DNA of 64,000 bases, from contig NHZP01000015.1 in the NCBI GenBank assembly GCA_003313425.1, forward strand, positions 1,025,883 to 1,089,882. The letters run 5' to 3'. Both the position numbers and the translations under genes were made by a program. The notes below the pieces were generated by a model that was given only the letters and a program-made list of their open reading frames with translations, had not been told where the DNA came from and searched no databases. Shown one piece after another: positions 22,990 through 36,900 of the stretch. Origin of the DNA: Pseudopyrenochaeta lycopersici (lineage: Eukaryota; Ascomycota; Dothideomycetes; Pleosporales; Pseudopyrenochaetaceae). Position 1 is the stretch's first letter; each line of letters starts with the position of its first letter.

Positions 22990-24640
22990 ATGGTCTTCAT
23001 CGGCAAAACCCTTCAGACTGCACAGCTTTTGCTTGTCGTCTTGCCAGCCTTCGTCCTCTTCGGGTACAACCAATCCGGCGTCGGAGGACTTCTCTCTCTA
23101 CGAGACTGGAACGACCACTTCCCTCAGATTGACACTGTTGATGCTACAGGAGTGGATAAAAGCCACAAATCGACAATTCAGGGTGCTGTGGTTGCCACGT
23201 TCACCATTGGCGCGCTCTTCGGCGCTTTGTCTTGCTCTTGGACCGGCGACGTACTCGGACGACGAAAAGTCATTTTTGGTGCCGCCGTGTTGACACTTAT
23301 CGGCGAGATCCTACAATGCACGAGCTTTCATCTTGCGCAGTTCATTGTTGGTCGATTTATCCTGGGATGGGGAGTCGGTGCCCTGAGCGCCATGGTGCCA
23401 GTATGGCAGGCTGAATGCTCTTCCTCTGCCAACAGGGGCAAGCATGTTGTATTAGACGGCTGTTTCATAAGCCTAGGTTATCTGCTCGAAGCTTGGATCA
23501 ACCTTGGGTTCTTCGAACAGGACAACAAACCACTTCAATGGCGCATCCCTCTGGCTATCCCTACTGTGATCTCCATGATTCCATTAGCGACCGTCTTTTC
23601 CATTCCGGAGAGTCCGAGGTGGTTGGTAAATAAGGGACGAGTAGAAGAAGCACGCTCAAGCTTAGCAGCATTCAAAGGGCTGCCTCTGGAGGATCCAGAG
23701 GTAGGCGCAGAGATCAGTGGTATCGAGCTTGCACTAGAGGAAACAGGCCGCAGCGCTGCAAAAATGAGAGATATCTTCACCATGGGGAAGGACAAGCTCT
23801 TCTATCGCTTCTCTCTTTGCATATTCTTGCAATTTCTACAGCAGATGTGTGGTAGCAATCTCATCTCAACCTACTCAACTGTAAGGCTCTTGCCCCTCTT
23901 GCCCCCAAAATATTTGCGCATTTGTTAACCTGAGTGCTAGATCATCTTCCAACAAGGCCTCGGCCTGAACAGCGAAACCTCCCGAATCCTCTCCGGTGGC
24001 GCACTCACCTGGAAGTTCTTATCCTGCTTCATTGCCTTCTTTACCATTGACCGCTTTGGACGCCGCAAGTTATTCATGTTTAGTGGAGCGGGAATGGCAT
24101 CCTGTATGCTAGCTCTCGCTGTAGCCTCTAGTTATCCCAAAGATAACCGCTCTGCTCAGATCGCCTCCGCGTTCTTCGTCTTTTTGTTCAATTTCTTCAT
24201 CCCAATCGGCTTCCTAGGCGCAAACTTCCTGTACTGCACCGAGGTTGCTCCGACACGGCTCAGGGTTCCCATGGCTGGCATCTCTACTGCTAATCACTGG
24301 TTATGGAATTTCGTGGTGAACATGGTTACTCCTGTAGGTTACTCCTGTCTCTTTCTTCTGTCGCAATCCCAACTAACAAACTAAGGTCGCCATCGAAACC
24401 ATCGGCTGGCGTTACTACCTTGTCTTTCTCATCATTTCCGCCATTATCGTTCCGGTTGTATTCGTTTTCTACCCCGAGACGATGGGGCGCAGCTTGGAGG
24501 AGCTGGAGATGATGTTTGCAGGGGGCCAGTCGATCCCAGCCATTGTGAAGGAATCGCTGAAACCATTGAATGGCTCACTACTACCGGAGAGTATGATGGA
24601 AAAGGGTGATCAAGTGGATGAGGACGAATATGTTGACTAG
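22990..24640 (+). CDS. MFS sugar/inositol-type transporter
   Basis: Proposed join(22990..23880,23941..24333,24386..24640), 512 residues. Introns of 60 nt (GTAAGG...GCTAG) and 52 nt (GTAGGT...CTAAG with an ACTAAC branch site) are both phase 0. The start is the ATG at 22990; the frame reaches upstream only to a TTG. Sugar-porter signatures are all present: FGYNQSGVGG in TM1, GDVLGRRK between TM2 and TM3, GRFILGWGVG, PESPRWLV before the central loop, DRFGRRKLF between TM8 and TM9, and PETMGRSLEELE after TM12. Twelve membrane segments can be placed. The protein should be a plasma-membrane H+-coupled or facilitative hexose-type carrier. Substrate cannot be deduced. No catabolic genes adjoin it on the left, and on the right the AT-rich block begins within 900 bp. 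Confidence 0.92.
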
Positions 24641-25495
24641 CCCCATAGCCTCAGAGTTTACATAAGCAATAAGTATATAGACTTTGTTCAAGATAATGCA
24701 TCTCTATATAGGATTGTAACGTATCTTCGCAGTATCTTCCAGTTCACTGAACACAACATGGTGCCCTCAGATCCAAGTGCAAACCAGAACCACTACTACG
24801 TCGCATCACCAGCCTGAGCGTGGCTAAGAGCAGCATAAACTCAAGCACACTTTTTGCCACCGCCACTCATCAGGAAAAAGTTTTGCGTGAGCTTCTCATG
24901 CGTGCAATGTTCGCTCAACATTTGTGCAACACCTGCAACGTTTCAAATATCATAATCCTAAGTCACTATACCCTATAATATTACACCTACAGCAGGAAAC
25001 TTTATGTTGCAAAGTACGCTAGGACCCAACTTAGGCAATATGATTTAGTAGTCTAATAAAAAACAGGTTATATAAGTAGATAAGCAATCTATTAGGATAT
25101 ATTTCCAGGAGACGCGGAAGAGTTGTGCCTAAAATGGATTAGGGCAAAGAGCGTAGAGAATAGTGTCTAGGCCTTATGTAATGGTCGTTTTCAGTGATGA
25201 TAAATGCTTTGATAGTTGCCTTTCTCACAGTAGGGGTTGATACCAACCTTCTCAGCCGATTGAACGGCGATATCAAGACTTTTTCGACTCAGGAGAGCCG
25301 CGAAAGCTCTCCAGTAGCGGTTACTAGATACTGCCTCAGCCACAAGGCCAGGAACGTGCTCCCAAGTTTGCCGTACCATAGGTCATACAATCCTAAAGAA
25401 TCTACCTTTCAATACGGCACTTAAGACCCAGCGCCATGCCCTGCGTTGCATTGCGGCCACTTTGTTGCGGAGCAAAACGTACTTATGCGCAATCT
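24641..25495. other. Transition zone at the edge of the gene-rich segment
   Basis: No gene is supported. Composition drifts toward AT (24960-25110 is A/T-rich), then becomes balanced again until the inverted-repeat end at 25496. The 76-codon frame at 25194 has no features. Confidence 0.55.
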
Positions 25496-25526
25496 TACAG
25501 TGCCCTTCCAAAAGTTCTCGCCGCGC
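25496..25526 (+). repeat. Left 31 bp terminal inverted repeat, Tc1/mariner-like
   Basis: This 31 bp stretch (begins TACAGTGCCC, ends CGCCGCGC) is a perfect reverse complement of 41542-41572. Both outer ends are TA followed by CAGTGCCC, the form expected of Tc1/mariner ends with a TA target duplication. Everything very AT-rich between them is degraded element or nested insertions. Confidence 0.75.
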
Positions 25527-26157
25527 ACGCACGAGCCACCCTCACCAGCACATAGGCACAAAACTTCAACACTATAAATCTTAGCTAATATATAATATAA
25601 TTTAATTTTTTTTAAAGCAGTAGTTACGTACAGGTTTAATATTTTATTTACTACCCTTACGCTTTCTTATATATATTAATTTATTATAGTATACTTATAA
25701 TAAGGCGCTAAATTAGGCTAGCTAGTATGCGACGCTAGTAACTTTTTAATATAGCGTAAAAGCTATCTTACTCCTCTATAGCTTAACTATAATTATTATA
25801 CTAAAGATAAAATCTATATATAAGCTTTTTAAGATACTACTAGAGGTACTTAATTAAGTTAAGATTAAGTAAGTAGAGTAGCTAGTTAACTATACTAATA
25901 TAGTACTTAGCTAGAAATCTCTTTATAGCTATAGCTATATATATACGCGCGTTATCTTATATAAAAAGCTATAAATAATACTATAATTATAAAAGGCCTT
26001 TCTTTAAAGCCTTAATATAACTTTTAGTAGAGTATCTATAGTTTAAAGTATTAAAATTACGCTCTATTATAACTAGAGGGCTCCTTTATATATACTTATA
26101 TTTATTTAGCTATATTAAACTTTATACTATTTATACTACCTTCTTACTATAACTATA

Positions 26158-26509
26158 TGTGGAGGAAAAAGGGAGAGCTTGGCAACAGTTACCCAGGTGA
26201 TCTATGAGATGGACCACTGTTTTGTCTAGGAGGCTTTGAGAGCCAGCTATATAAAGGAGAGCTGAGCACGGCCTATTACAGGGGCCATTATACGGTAGGA
26301 GCGTGAGCAGCGTGTACGCGTGCGCGTGCGCGCACGTGAGTCTACCTTCAGGTGTCTCCTGCGTGAGCTTGCACGTGAGCGCGCACGTGAGCGCGTACGT
26401 GAGCGCGCCCTTGAATGCACACAAAAGACGTGTCTCTCCAGGGTAAGCTCCTACGTCAGCGCGCACGTGAGCCTACCGTACCCCAGGTCACAGCGCGTTG
26501 TTTGCAACA
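26158..26509. mobile_element. Solo LTR, 352 bp, TSD CTATA, with CACGTGAG repeats
   Basis: Begins TGTGGAGG, ends TTTGCAACA, and is flanked on both sides by CTATA (26153-26157 and 26510-26514). Composition is balanced, in strong contrast to the AT-rich surroundings. The centre (26310-26480) repeats GCGCACGTGAG-type units about six times. The short open frames here are repeat artefacts. Clean TSDs make an LTR or LTR-like insertion very likely; the family is unknown. Confidence 0.75.
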
Positions 26510-26870
26510 CTATAAGTTTAAAGTATTATTATCTTTTATTTTTCTTATAAATTATAAAATACTTACTTTTATATTTACTTTAAGCTTTTCTAAAAAGAGT
26601 ACTTATCTAAGAAGTATATAGTATATTAATACTATAAGAAATAAGAGTACTTTTTATAGAACTTAAGCTACTATAATACATATAATTTATTAAGCTTTAG
26701 ACGCTTTTTATAAAGAGATTTAGTAAAGCTTTATTTTTTAAGATACTACTATAATATAAAATAGCTAGGTAGCTTTAAAGTAGTACTATCTAGATTTATA
26801 ACTACTACCTCTTTAGCTAGCTTTTTATACGTAATTTTTAGCTATACGCGTGCTTTATAATAAATAATCT

Positions 26871-27047
26871 TATAATAAAGTATTATAAATCTAAACCTTA
26901 GTGTTATAGTATAGTTACGCTAGCTACGCAGAGCAGGGATAATAAGTATTATTCTCTCTTATAGCTAAGTAATAGTAATATAGAACTATCTTTTTACTAT
27001 TATCTATAGTATAAAGTAAGTACTATTACTTAAAACTATATATTATA
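26871..27047 (+). repeat. 5' LTR of the outer gypsy element (54 bp deletion)
   Basis: Aligns base for base with the 231 bp LTRs at 41001-41231, 53568-53798 and (reversed) 52924-53154, except that 54 bp are missing between two CTAG copies. C-to-T and G-to-A changes explain most other differences. Confidence 0.8.
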
Positions 27048-30000
27048 TAATAATACTTCTCTATATAATAGTCTAGAGATAGTTTCCTTTATATAATTTA
27101 GTAAATAGGCTACCTTTACTAGTAAGACGCCTAACCTTCTTATTAATATTAACTTATAAGTAAATAAAGAACTACTAACTTTTAGTATAAGTATACTTTT
27201 AACTTTTAAAGAGTATATCTTAGCTACTAAAAAGAGATATAATAAGCTCTAAGCGCTTTTATACTTATATATAAATTAAAGAAGAAATTATATAGCTAAA
27301 AAATATTAAATATACTTTTACTTTAGCTTTATTAGTAAATAAAACTCTTAAAGTTTAAGTTATAGAAGTATATAAAAAGAGCGCACCTAACGCGTTTTTA
27401 CTTTTATACGTAAAATATATACTTAAACTTAAAGATTTATCTAAATACTAAGAAAAAAACTTAAAAAAATATTATAAGTTTTTTTACTTATATAAAGTAG
27501 TATTCTAACTCTTACTATAAGAATTTTATCTTAATAATAATAAAGTTATCTAAGCTATATAGTACTTAAAAAGAAACTTAAAAAACCTTTAGTATATATA
27601 CTATAAGCGTATATTTAAAATAAATAAAATAATACTTACTTAAGAATACTTTAAGTAGTATATACTTAACTTACTATTTAACTTAATTAATTATAGCTTT
27701 AAAGTAGCTATAGCGTATACTTAAGCTATATAGTAGAAAGACTAAACTATTTAGTTCTTTATAACTTACTTTAATATTATTAAAGATTAACTTATACTTT
27801 ATACTAAAGTATAAAGAGTTTAGTATTTCTTTTTAAAGTTAAAGCTTAAATTATAGAAAGCTATTACTAACTACTACTAAATTCTTATAATAAAAGAGAA
27901 TTTAATAGTATTAAGCTTTATACTTAAGTAGAACTTATACTAAGCTTTACTAATATAAGACTAGTATATATATAATATATTTAAAAGAAAATTTTAAGAA
28001 AGTACTCTAAAATATAAACTAAATAAGCCTTCTTATAAACTATAAGATAAAAGTAAAGTTACTTACTTTAATTATAAGAAAGTTAGATATTATACTAATA
28101 AGTACTAAAGTAGTAATTTAAACTACCTTCTAGTACGTATTAACTAGATAAAAAAAAGGTAAGCTTTACTAGTAATCTAAGAATAGTAAAGTATATACTT
28201 ATTAATATTTTACTAAGTATAAAGTATAAGTATAGTATAGCTATAAAGATAAGCTTTAAGAAAGAACTCTAAGTTATTCTTAACTCTTAGGCTAATATTA
28301 GCTTAATTAGTTAGAAGCTAGCTATTAAGATAAGACTATTACTACTTAAAAAAGTAGAGCTCTTAAAACTAAGTTAAATTAGTACTTAATATTAGAATAC
28401 TTATATAGTATATAAGCTTTAGGTATATTTAATAAATAATAATAGTATTAATTACTAAGCTTAGGTTATAATATATAAAGTAGATAAAAAGAGTATTCTT
28501 CTTTTACTTAGTAACCTTTTTTTATAATAGTAGAATATTTATATTAACTATAGCTCTTAAATATAGTATTAAGAGTATACTTTAGCTAATATTAAGCTTA
28601 TTACTACTATAGAACTTTATAAAGATATAAAGTAAACTAGCTCTAATATATACTTTCTAAGAGTACTATAAGTTATAAATAAAAGTTTAGAGTGTAATAC
28701 TTATATCTTTAGAGCGCGTATTACGCTAAAAGCGTATATCTTTAATATATTAGCTAACTAGAGTAATATATTTAATAATAAAAAGGTAGAAGCTCTACTA
28801 AATTTTAAAACTTTTAACTATACTATCTTTTTTATAGCTAATAAAGAACTTCTATATAATTTATTATATAACTTCTTTATATATAAGCTTAAAGTACTTT
28901 ATAACTATATAGAAGACGCGTTATATAAAGACTAAATTTAGTATAGTATAAGTCTTAATAAGAGCCTCTATACTATTTATCTCTAAGAAGAATAGAAAGC
29001 TTTACTTCTATATTAACTATTAAGGATTAAATACTATTATAATTAAAGATTATTACCTACTTTTATTAATTAGAGAGATACTAGATTACTTATTAGGCGT
29101 ATATTATTATACTACCCTAGATCTCTATAATATATACTACTACCTAAGAATTTAATTAAAAAATAAGTAGAAAACTACCTTTTAAACTTAATATAGCTAC
29201 TTTAAGTACTTAGTTATACTATTTAAGCTAACTAATACTTTAGTAAGCTTTTAAGCTTATATTAATAAGGCGCTTAGTAAGTATTTAGACTATATTTACG
29301 TAGTTTACTTTAATAATATACTTATTTATACTTATAGTAAAGATATTATAGTATACTAGTATATAGTATACTTTATACTTAAAGCTTTATAAAAAGTAGA
29401 GCTCTTTACTAACTTTAAAAAGTATACCTTTATATTAAGTAAAGTCTACTTCCTTAAGTTTATTATTATAATATATAGAATTTACGCAGATCTAGTACGT
29501 ATTAAGACTATTACTTAATAGCTATAGCTTATAAATATTAAGAAACTTTAGTTTTTTCTTAAGTTTACTAACTTTTATTAATATTTTATTAAGAGATATA
29601 CTTATAAAATAGCTTCTCTTACTAATTTACTTAAAAGTAATTAGGATTTTTATTAGAATAATATAGTAAATATATTATTTAAGAAGCTTAAAGAGCGCTT
29701 TTTAAGTATACTAATCTTATACTATTTTAACTCTACTCTTATAATACGCGTAGAGATAGATATATTTACTTTTACTATCTTAAGTATTCTATTCTAGTTA
29801 TTTAAAGATAAAAAATAGTATTTAATTACTTTTATATTAAAGAAGCTTTAGAGTACTAAGCTAAATTATAAAATATATAATTTAGAGCTCTTAGTAATTA
29901 TATATAGCTTTAAGTAGTAGTAGTATTACCTTTAAAGTACGTAGTATACTATATAGGTTCTAAGTAACTATAATAACTTATACTCTATACGTATAGTATA

Positions 30001-32259
30001 GAAGTTAAACTTATATTAAGTATATTAAGTAATCTATCTAAGAGCTTTTAATTTTAAAGTAAATTATATATAAGAGAACTTATTACTAACTTAGTTATTA
30101 CCTACTTTATAGAATAAACTACTAGTAAAAGTAAAGTATAGTAGAGTAAGAGAATCTATAACTAGGCTTAGCTTAGTAAGCGCGTATAAAATATATATTA
30201 CTATAGTTTATAGAACTATAAAGGTCTTTACTACTAGCGCTATAGAATATATACTATACGTACTACGCTTACTAGCTAGAGTATTAGTTAGTAGTAAACT
30301 TATAATAGTAGAGTCTAAAATATAAATAGAAACCTTATACTAACTATAGTAAAAGAATACTTTTACTTAGTAGTAGATTATAGACTCTATACGCGTAGAA
30401 TATACTTAAAGTAGTAAAAGAGCGCCTATTTAGTATCTTAATAAAAGAAAAGTTTTAAAATATAATAGTAGAATATATATTCTAGAAAAACTAGCTATTA
30501 AGTAAGAGATTTTATTTTAGAACTATAATACGTATATAGTAAGCTACTTTAGTATATATAGAACGCTTAAGCTAATTAGAAAGCTATACTATTAGTTAAT
30601 ACTTAGTTATAATATTTAAGAGTACGTAAGAACATATACTATTTACTAAAGAAGTAAAGCTCTAAAGTATAGTTAATATAAAAAGCTAGTACTTTTACTA
30701 GTTTTTAAGAATATATTTAAGGAAGTTATACTAAACTTTATTTCTAGGTTACTCTTAGTAAAAAATAGTTTAAATTACGTATTTAATATAATCCTTATAA
30801 TTATTAATTACTTCTTAAAGATATTACTTTATATACTTACTTTAAAAATATAAAATATAAAATAGTTTATAAAAGCTTACTATAACTATATAATTTTAAA
30901 GTTTAGAGTATAGAAAGGTATTATATTAGATAAAGGCCTTATCTTTACTTCTAACTTTAAGTAGAGATTTACTACTAACTATAAGTAAAGCGTAAGCTAA
31001 GTATAGCTTTCTATCTATAGATAGATAAGTAAATAGAATACTAGAATTAAATACTTAAATAGTACCTTTAAGTCTTTATATTAGTAGCTTAAGATAACTA
31101 GGTTAAGCTTTTAAGTATAGCTTAATTTACGTATAATAATTTAGTCTATAAGTTAATAAAATTAACTCTTTTCTATACTATATATAGTAAGTACTTACTA
31201 GTTACTTTACTTTCTAAGGATAGTAGGCTAGAAGAAGAGATACCTAATATAATAAATAGAGTTAAGCGTATATATAATATAAGGACTATACTTATAAAAT
31301 ACTTATAAAAAGTATAAAAGTATTAAAGCTAATATTATAATAAAAAGTATAAAAATAAAGTATTCTACTAAAAAGATTTTATTTTACTTAGTACTAAGTA
31401 TATTAACTTAACTTACTAACTAAATAAAAAGTTATTTAGTAAGTTTATTAGACTCTTTAGAGTATAAAAAGTAGTTAGAATATAAGTATATTACTTAATT
31501 CTACTACCTTACTACTATATTTATAATATATTCTATATTTTACTTTTTAAATATTAAAAGTCTTAGTAGAAAAAAAAAGAAAATACTTAGCTACCTAATA
31601 TTACTTCTAAAGAAGAGGAAGTTTAAGAAGTTAAAAAGATCGTAAGTAAATATATAAAGAAGAGCTAACTATAATACTAGCTAAAGTAAAAAAGCTATAA
31701 TAAGACTTAAGATACTTAGACTTTAGTATTAGATTTTAAAAATATAAATAACTTAGTCTAAGAGTTTAAATAAAAAAGAAAAGCTATATACTTAAAGAAG
31801 AGAAAGAAAGTATAAGTTATATAACTAAAGCGCTAAAGAGAAGTAAGTCTAAGAAAGAAAGTAGAATTTATTATTATAGCCTTAAGCTTATAAGTGTAAC
31901 AGATTACTAAGAGGAGTACTGTTACAGCTCACCTATATATTAGATACAGAGCCTAGTACTAGCAGTTAAGCTAGTATTAATGTACTTTTAGCTATTTGGC
32001 GTAGTAGAGCTCTGCACTGTTATAATACGTATTTATAAAAAGTAAAACAAAACTTCTAAAAATACTAAAACTACCTTACTCTTATTACCTATATTAGACT
32101 TAATCTCTTTCTTAGTATTACTTACGCTTAAAGTACTACTATTACTTACTAGAGCTTAATAGGAAACACTTAAACTTTTTATAGCTTAGAGTATCTTTAG
32201 CTCTATCCTAACTATAGCCTTAACTTTTACCTCTACTACAGCCTTAATCTCTACCTCTA

Positions 32260-32510
32260 CTTATACCTCTACCTCTTACGTTATAACGCGCTACAGCACC
32301 TCTACAGCGTAGGGTAGAAGCCTGCTCCTCTCCTCTACTATTATCTCTACTACCTTCTCTATTACCCCTGCCTCTGTTATTCTCTTCTCCTCCTCTCTTA
32401 TTCTCTTACTATTCTTCCTCCTCCTCCTCCTCTTAACCTCTACCCCTGCTATCTCCTCTACTCTCGCTACTACTACTACTACTACTACTGTTACTATTAT
32501 TAGTATTATC
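32260..32510. repeat. Pyrimidine-rich tract with short CTC/CTA repeats
   Basis: A 250 bp stretch that is nearly all C and T on the plus strand, ending in (CTA) repeats near 32465-32490. It lies after the integrase-like part of the outer gypsy element. Function unknown; low complexity only. Confidence 0.6.
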
Positions 32511-32951
32511 TAGGGCGGCACCCTTTAGAGATGTTAGCCTACGCTCCTAATATAAGTAATATATTAGTATACTATATAGGCTGCGTAGACTATAAGCTAC
32601 TCTAAAGTAGCTATAATCCTACGCTATTTAACTAGGATTAGCCCTAGAAACTAAGGTAAAGTAGTAAGTACTTAAGTAGTAACACCTATAGGTATGCTAG
32701 TATAGGCAGCGTAGTAGTAGTAGCTAGTAAGCTCTAGATTAAACTAGTACTAGTAGTACGTAAGCTTAACGCTAGTTATAATTACTATAGTATTAGTTTA
32801 GAGAGTAGTAGTAGTAGTAGTAACTACTATATTATATTAATTATAAAGAATATATAAGTAGTTTAAGTAAGTATTAAGCTTATAAGAGACTTATATTTAT
32901 TAATAATAATACGCCTAGAGTAAGCTATAGATTAAAGACTTATAAGAGTAT

Positions 32952-33450
32952 TGTGCAGGAACAGAGGCATCAGCAAGCTTCTCCCTGTCGATGGTAGCCT
33001 TGAGCACACTGAACACAGCTAGGTAGTCACCCCATCAAGGATGAGATGAGAGGTAGGAGGTAGGTAAACAAGGATGAACAATAAGGGGGGCGGGGTAATA
33101 ACTGTAGCTGTGGTAGCTGTATCTGTCTGTCTGTCTGTCTGTACTGTCTTAATTACTTCTGGATGTTCCTTAGATGTTCCCCCTAGATAGTTATACTTAA
33201 TGTCCCGTTAATAGTAGATGCTAGATCGTGCTTCCTTCCAGTAGATCCCGGATACCCTCCGCCTGCCTGCCTCCTTATATCCTTATTTTTCTGCTAATAT
33301 CGCTTAATTGCCTTGAAGTCTGAGCTGCTGTGGCCTAAGCTGCTATGGCCTGAGCTGCTGCATCTGAACTGCTGCATCTGAACTGCTGCATCTAACTAGC
33401 TGAGATGCCCTTAGTGGCCAGGTAACCAGGTCACTAAGTGCATCGGCACA
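32952..33450. mobile_element. Solo LTR, about 499 bp, not RIPed
   Basis: Begins TGTGCAGG and ends GGCACA, giving TGTGC/GCACA inverted tips. The flanks give a 4 bp (GTAT) or 5 bp (AGTAT) duplication depending on the last base. Composition is balanced, with (TCTG) repeats near 33120 and tandem CTGCTGCATCTGAA-type units near 33330-33395. A shorter, partly RIPed relative is at 60273-60600. The insertion lies within the 3' part of the outer gypsy element. Confidence 0.7.
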
Positions 33451-33601
33451 GTATAAGCGCTATAGTTACTTATAATATAATAGTTATAGCGCTTATACTT
33501 AGAGTTATTATAGTTCTTCTTCTAATTAGTAATACTCTACGTATAGCGTAAGTAAGTCTTAGTTACTATATCTTAGTCTATACGCTTATTAGCTATAGCT
33601 T

Positions 33602-33991
33602 TGTTACGATCCTGCTGAAACCCTATCCCAGTGGCCCCAGCTGGACCTCACAAGTATTCGACCGACAACCGAAGTCACGTGACGTGCTCAGTTAATCAGT
33701 CTGATTAGTAACACTAAGCACACCGAGCACACTAAGCAACATACATAACTTCTATATATATAGACTACTACAATAAACCCTTATAGCTTATTATATTTAA
33801 CTTAATATTATACTCTATAGTATAGTAATAGTAATACTAATTATTCTTAACCCTTAGTACTCTTTATAGAAGCGCCCTCTTACTATCTTAGTATTAAAAC
33901 CCTCTTCTATCTAGTCCTTTACTCTATCCTAAAGAACTAACCTTATAATCTTATTAGTTATCTTTACTAATAGCTTTTAAGATTCTTTATA
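33602..33991 (+). repeat. 5' LTR of nested gypsy element
   Basis: 390 bp, begins TGTTACGATCC and ends GATTCTTTATA (the last bases are probably a mutated ACA). Matches 40194-40583 along its whole length. Confidence 0.85.
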
Positions 33992-36900
33992 CTTTAAATA
34001 CTCTTAAGATAAGTAACACTTATATAGAAAACGTAGCCTACTATACTACTAGGCTAGGTAACGCTATTACTAAACTAAACCTCTTCTATAGAGATTAATT
34101 TAAGCTTAAAGAATAGCTACTCTAGTTTAACTTATTCTTTAAGTTTAATATAACTACTATAGATAATAATAACTAAGTAGTACTTATAATAAGCTATATA
34201 AGGGGCGAAGCTGCTAAATAGGTAAAACCTTACTTAGTTAAGTACTTAGCTAAAGGAACTAAGCTAAAGGAGCTAATTAAGATATTTAAAGATATAAGAG
34301 AATTTAAAACACGTATATAATAAGTATTTAGATTACTAAATAAGACTACTATTACAGAACGTAAAATCTAGAATATATAATAAACTTAGTCTATAGCTAA
34401 CTACGCTAATAAGTTTTTAGGGTATACTAGATAAACTAACTAGAATAAAGATACTCTTAAAACTATATATAAATAAGGCCTAAAAGTAGATATCTAAACT
34501 AAACTAATACGCTCTAGTATAGGTATTACTACGTTAGATAACTTAATTAATAAAACTATCTAACTAGACGTAGAGCTTTATAAGCTCTATATATAACTTA
34601 GAGGATAACTACTAGAATAAATAAAAGAAGATAAGAAACCCTAGAAGAATTATTATAATAAGCTAAATAATAGTTACCTATAATACTAGTATTAACTATA
34701 AGAAGTACCTAGGTAGTATATATTAGGAGGCCCTAAGGTAATATATCTAGATAACTTTAATAAAGGAAAGTTAAGTAAGAGTAGAAAGAAAAAAGAAATA
34801 ACTTACTTTAACTATAATAAGAAAGGCTATATAGCTAAAGACTATAGATAAAAGAATAAGGTAACTCCCTAGATTAATATAATAGTTATAAAAGAAGAAA
34901 ATAGTAATAATAAAATATAGAAAGTTATTACTACTTAAGAAGAAGAAGCCTAAGATATAGAGATATTATAGCTACCTCTTTTAGAACCTACTAAGAAAGG
35001 GATTCTAAGAACCTAGTATAGTAAAAATAAAGAAGAGAGTAATAGCTCTTTATCCTTAGTTTATAAAGATATAAAAGAAGATTTTAGTAATACTATAGTA
35101 CTCCTAACTAAAGATTAAAAAAGAGAAAACTTCTAGAATTAATATTAACTAAGAACCCTAAAGCTATTAATACTTATAAAGGCAGAAAAAGATATTATAG
35201 AACTTAACTACTAACTATACGCGTAATATATATATAAAGTATAATATATTAACGCGCTAACTTTAGAAGAATAAGAAGCAGCTATAAAATAAAGAATAAG
35301 TATAATTATCTTAGCTAAATAAGTAATATAAGATATATTATAGGAATACTATTACTACCCTAAATATTATATAAAAGTAATATAAGAATAGATAGAAAAA
35401 GCTAAGAAAGTATAGTAACTTATAAGCGTTAGAGACGTACTATAGAAACTTTAATAAGCTAGATAAATATAAGTACTAAAACTCTTAGTAGTTAAGACCC
35501 CTAAATACGTATTATAATACTAAATAATACTACTACTAATATAAGAAGACGCCTTTTATATACCTAATACTTAGGACCTAGTATAATAAAAGTACTTTTA
35601 AGTTAATTCTTATAGTAAGATTATACTTATAGATAATAAGAAATAAGATATCTATACTTAGCTTAAATAATAAATATATTAAGAAGAAGATAAAGAGAAC
35701 GTTAACCCTAACTAGCTTCTTATAGAGAAAGAAGCTAGAGACTACTATAAGCGCGCAGAGGTAGCTTAAGCTCTATATACTATGCGTAAATTACTATAGA
35801 AACTAGTACTAGACTACTTAATAGATCTATATAATAAGCAGCATAGTATTATCTACTAGTCTTTCTATACTATAGACTTATATATAATACACTATTTAAG
35901 TAAAATAGAATAAGGATACTTCTCTTACTTATTTTATTAATATAAATACTAATAGTATAATTATTCTAAAGTTAAATACGATAACTACTTATAAGATAAG
36001 AGAACTATCCTCTACTTCTTAGAGAATAATAACCTTATAGCTACTATAGTAATACAGCTAGTCTTTAATAAAGAGTATAATTAGTAATAATAGTAAACGT
36101 GCCTTAACTCTAACTACCTTAAGTATAAAGACATTAAAATACTAAATAAGTATTAAGAGAAACCTTTTTTAGAGTCGCGCCTACTAATAAGTAAGAATTA
36201 TAAACTTTATACGTAATAGGCGTATAAGGACTTCTTAAGCTAAATATTAAGCTTAATAGAAGCTAGATAAAAGTACTAGTAGATTCTAGAGTATAATAGA
36301 ACTATATTTCTACGCGAGTAATAGAATAAGCTAGTCTTATTCTATTATTAAAATTAGTACTATATCTATTAATAGTAGCTAATAGACAACTAATGCTATT
36401 AAAGTCTGTAATTACACATAAAGTATAGAGCGTGTAACTTATTATCTAGAACTATAGGGAAATAATTAACCTAGACGTCTTTAGACTATTATAATATAAC
36501 GTAATACTAGAACTTCTATAGTTAAGAGAATATAGTCTAGAAATAGACTAGAAAAAGAAGAAGTTCTTATTTAAATACTATAGAATAGACGTAATTATAA
36601 GTAAGCCTACGCTGCAGCTAAGTACCTAAGTAAATAAGAAGATAATAATAAGGATTCTTACTTTAAATAAGGATAACCTTAGAATATAAGGGTCTAACTT
36701 AGCAGGTACTAATAGGAGGCCCTTAGACTAATAAGCTAGAGTTAAGGAGTAAAGCGTAACTCTAGTAATCCCTAATAAGTATAAAGAATATAAGTTACTC
36801 TTTTAAGAAGAGATAACTATAAAAGTATTACCTAAATATTAACTCTTAGATTATAAGATAATCCTATAAGAAGGGAAGTAACTAACTTTTAGCCTAATTT

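Noticed and set aside
26320..26550. Arg/Glu-rich plus-strand frame (RERARER pattern)
   Set aside because: Produced by the GCGCACGTGAG repeats of the solo LTR, not a protein gene.
31895..32024. 130 bp segment with TGTAACAG/CTGTTATA ends, possible small element
   Set aside because: Flanks ATAAG and ATACG are not an exact duplication, and the segment may simply be the gypsy element's own 3' region.
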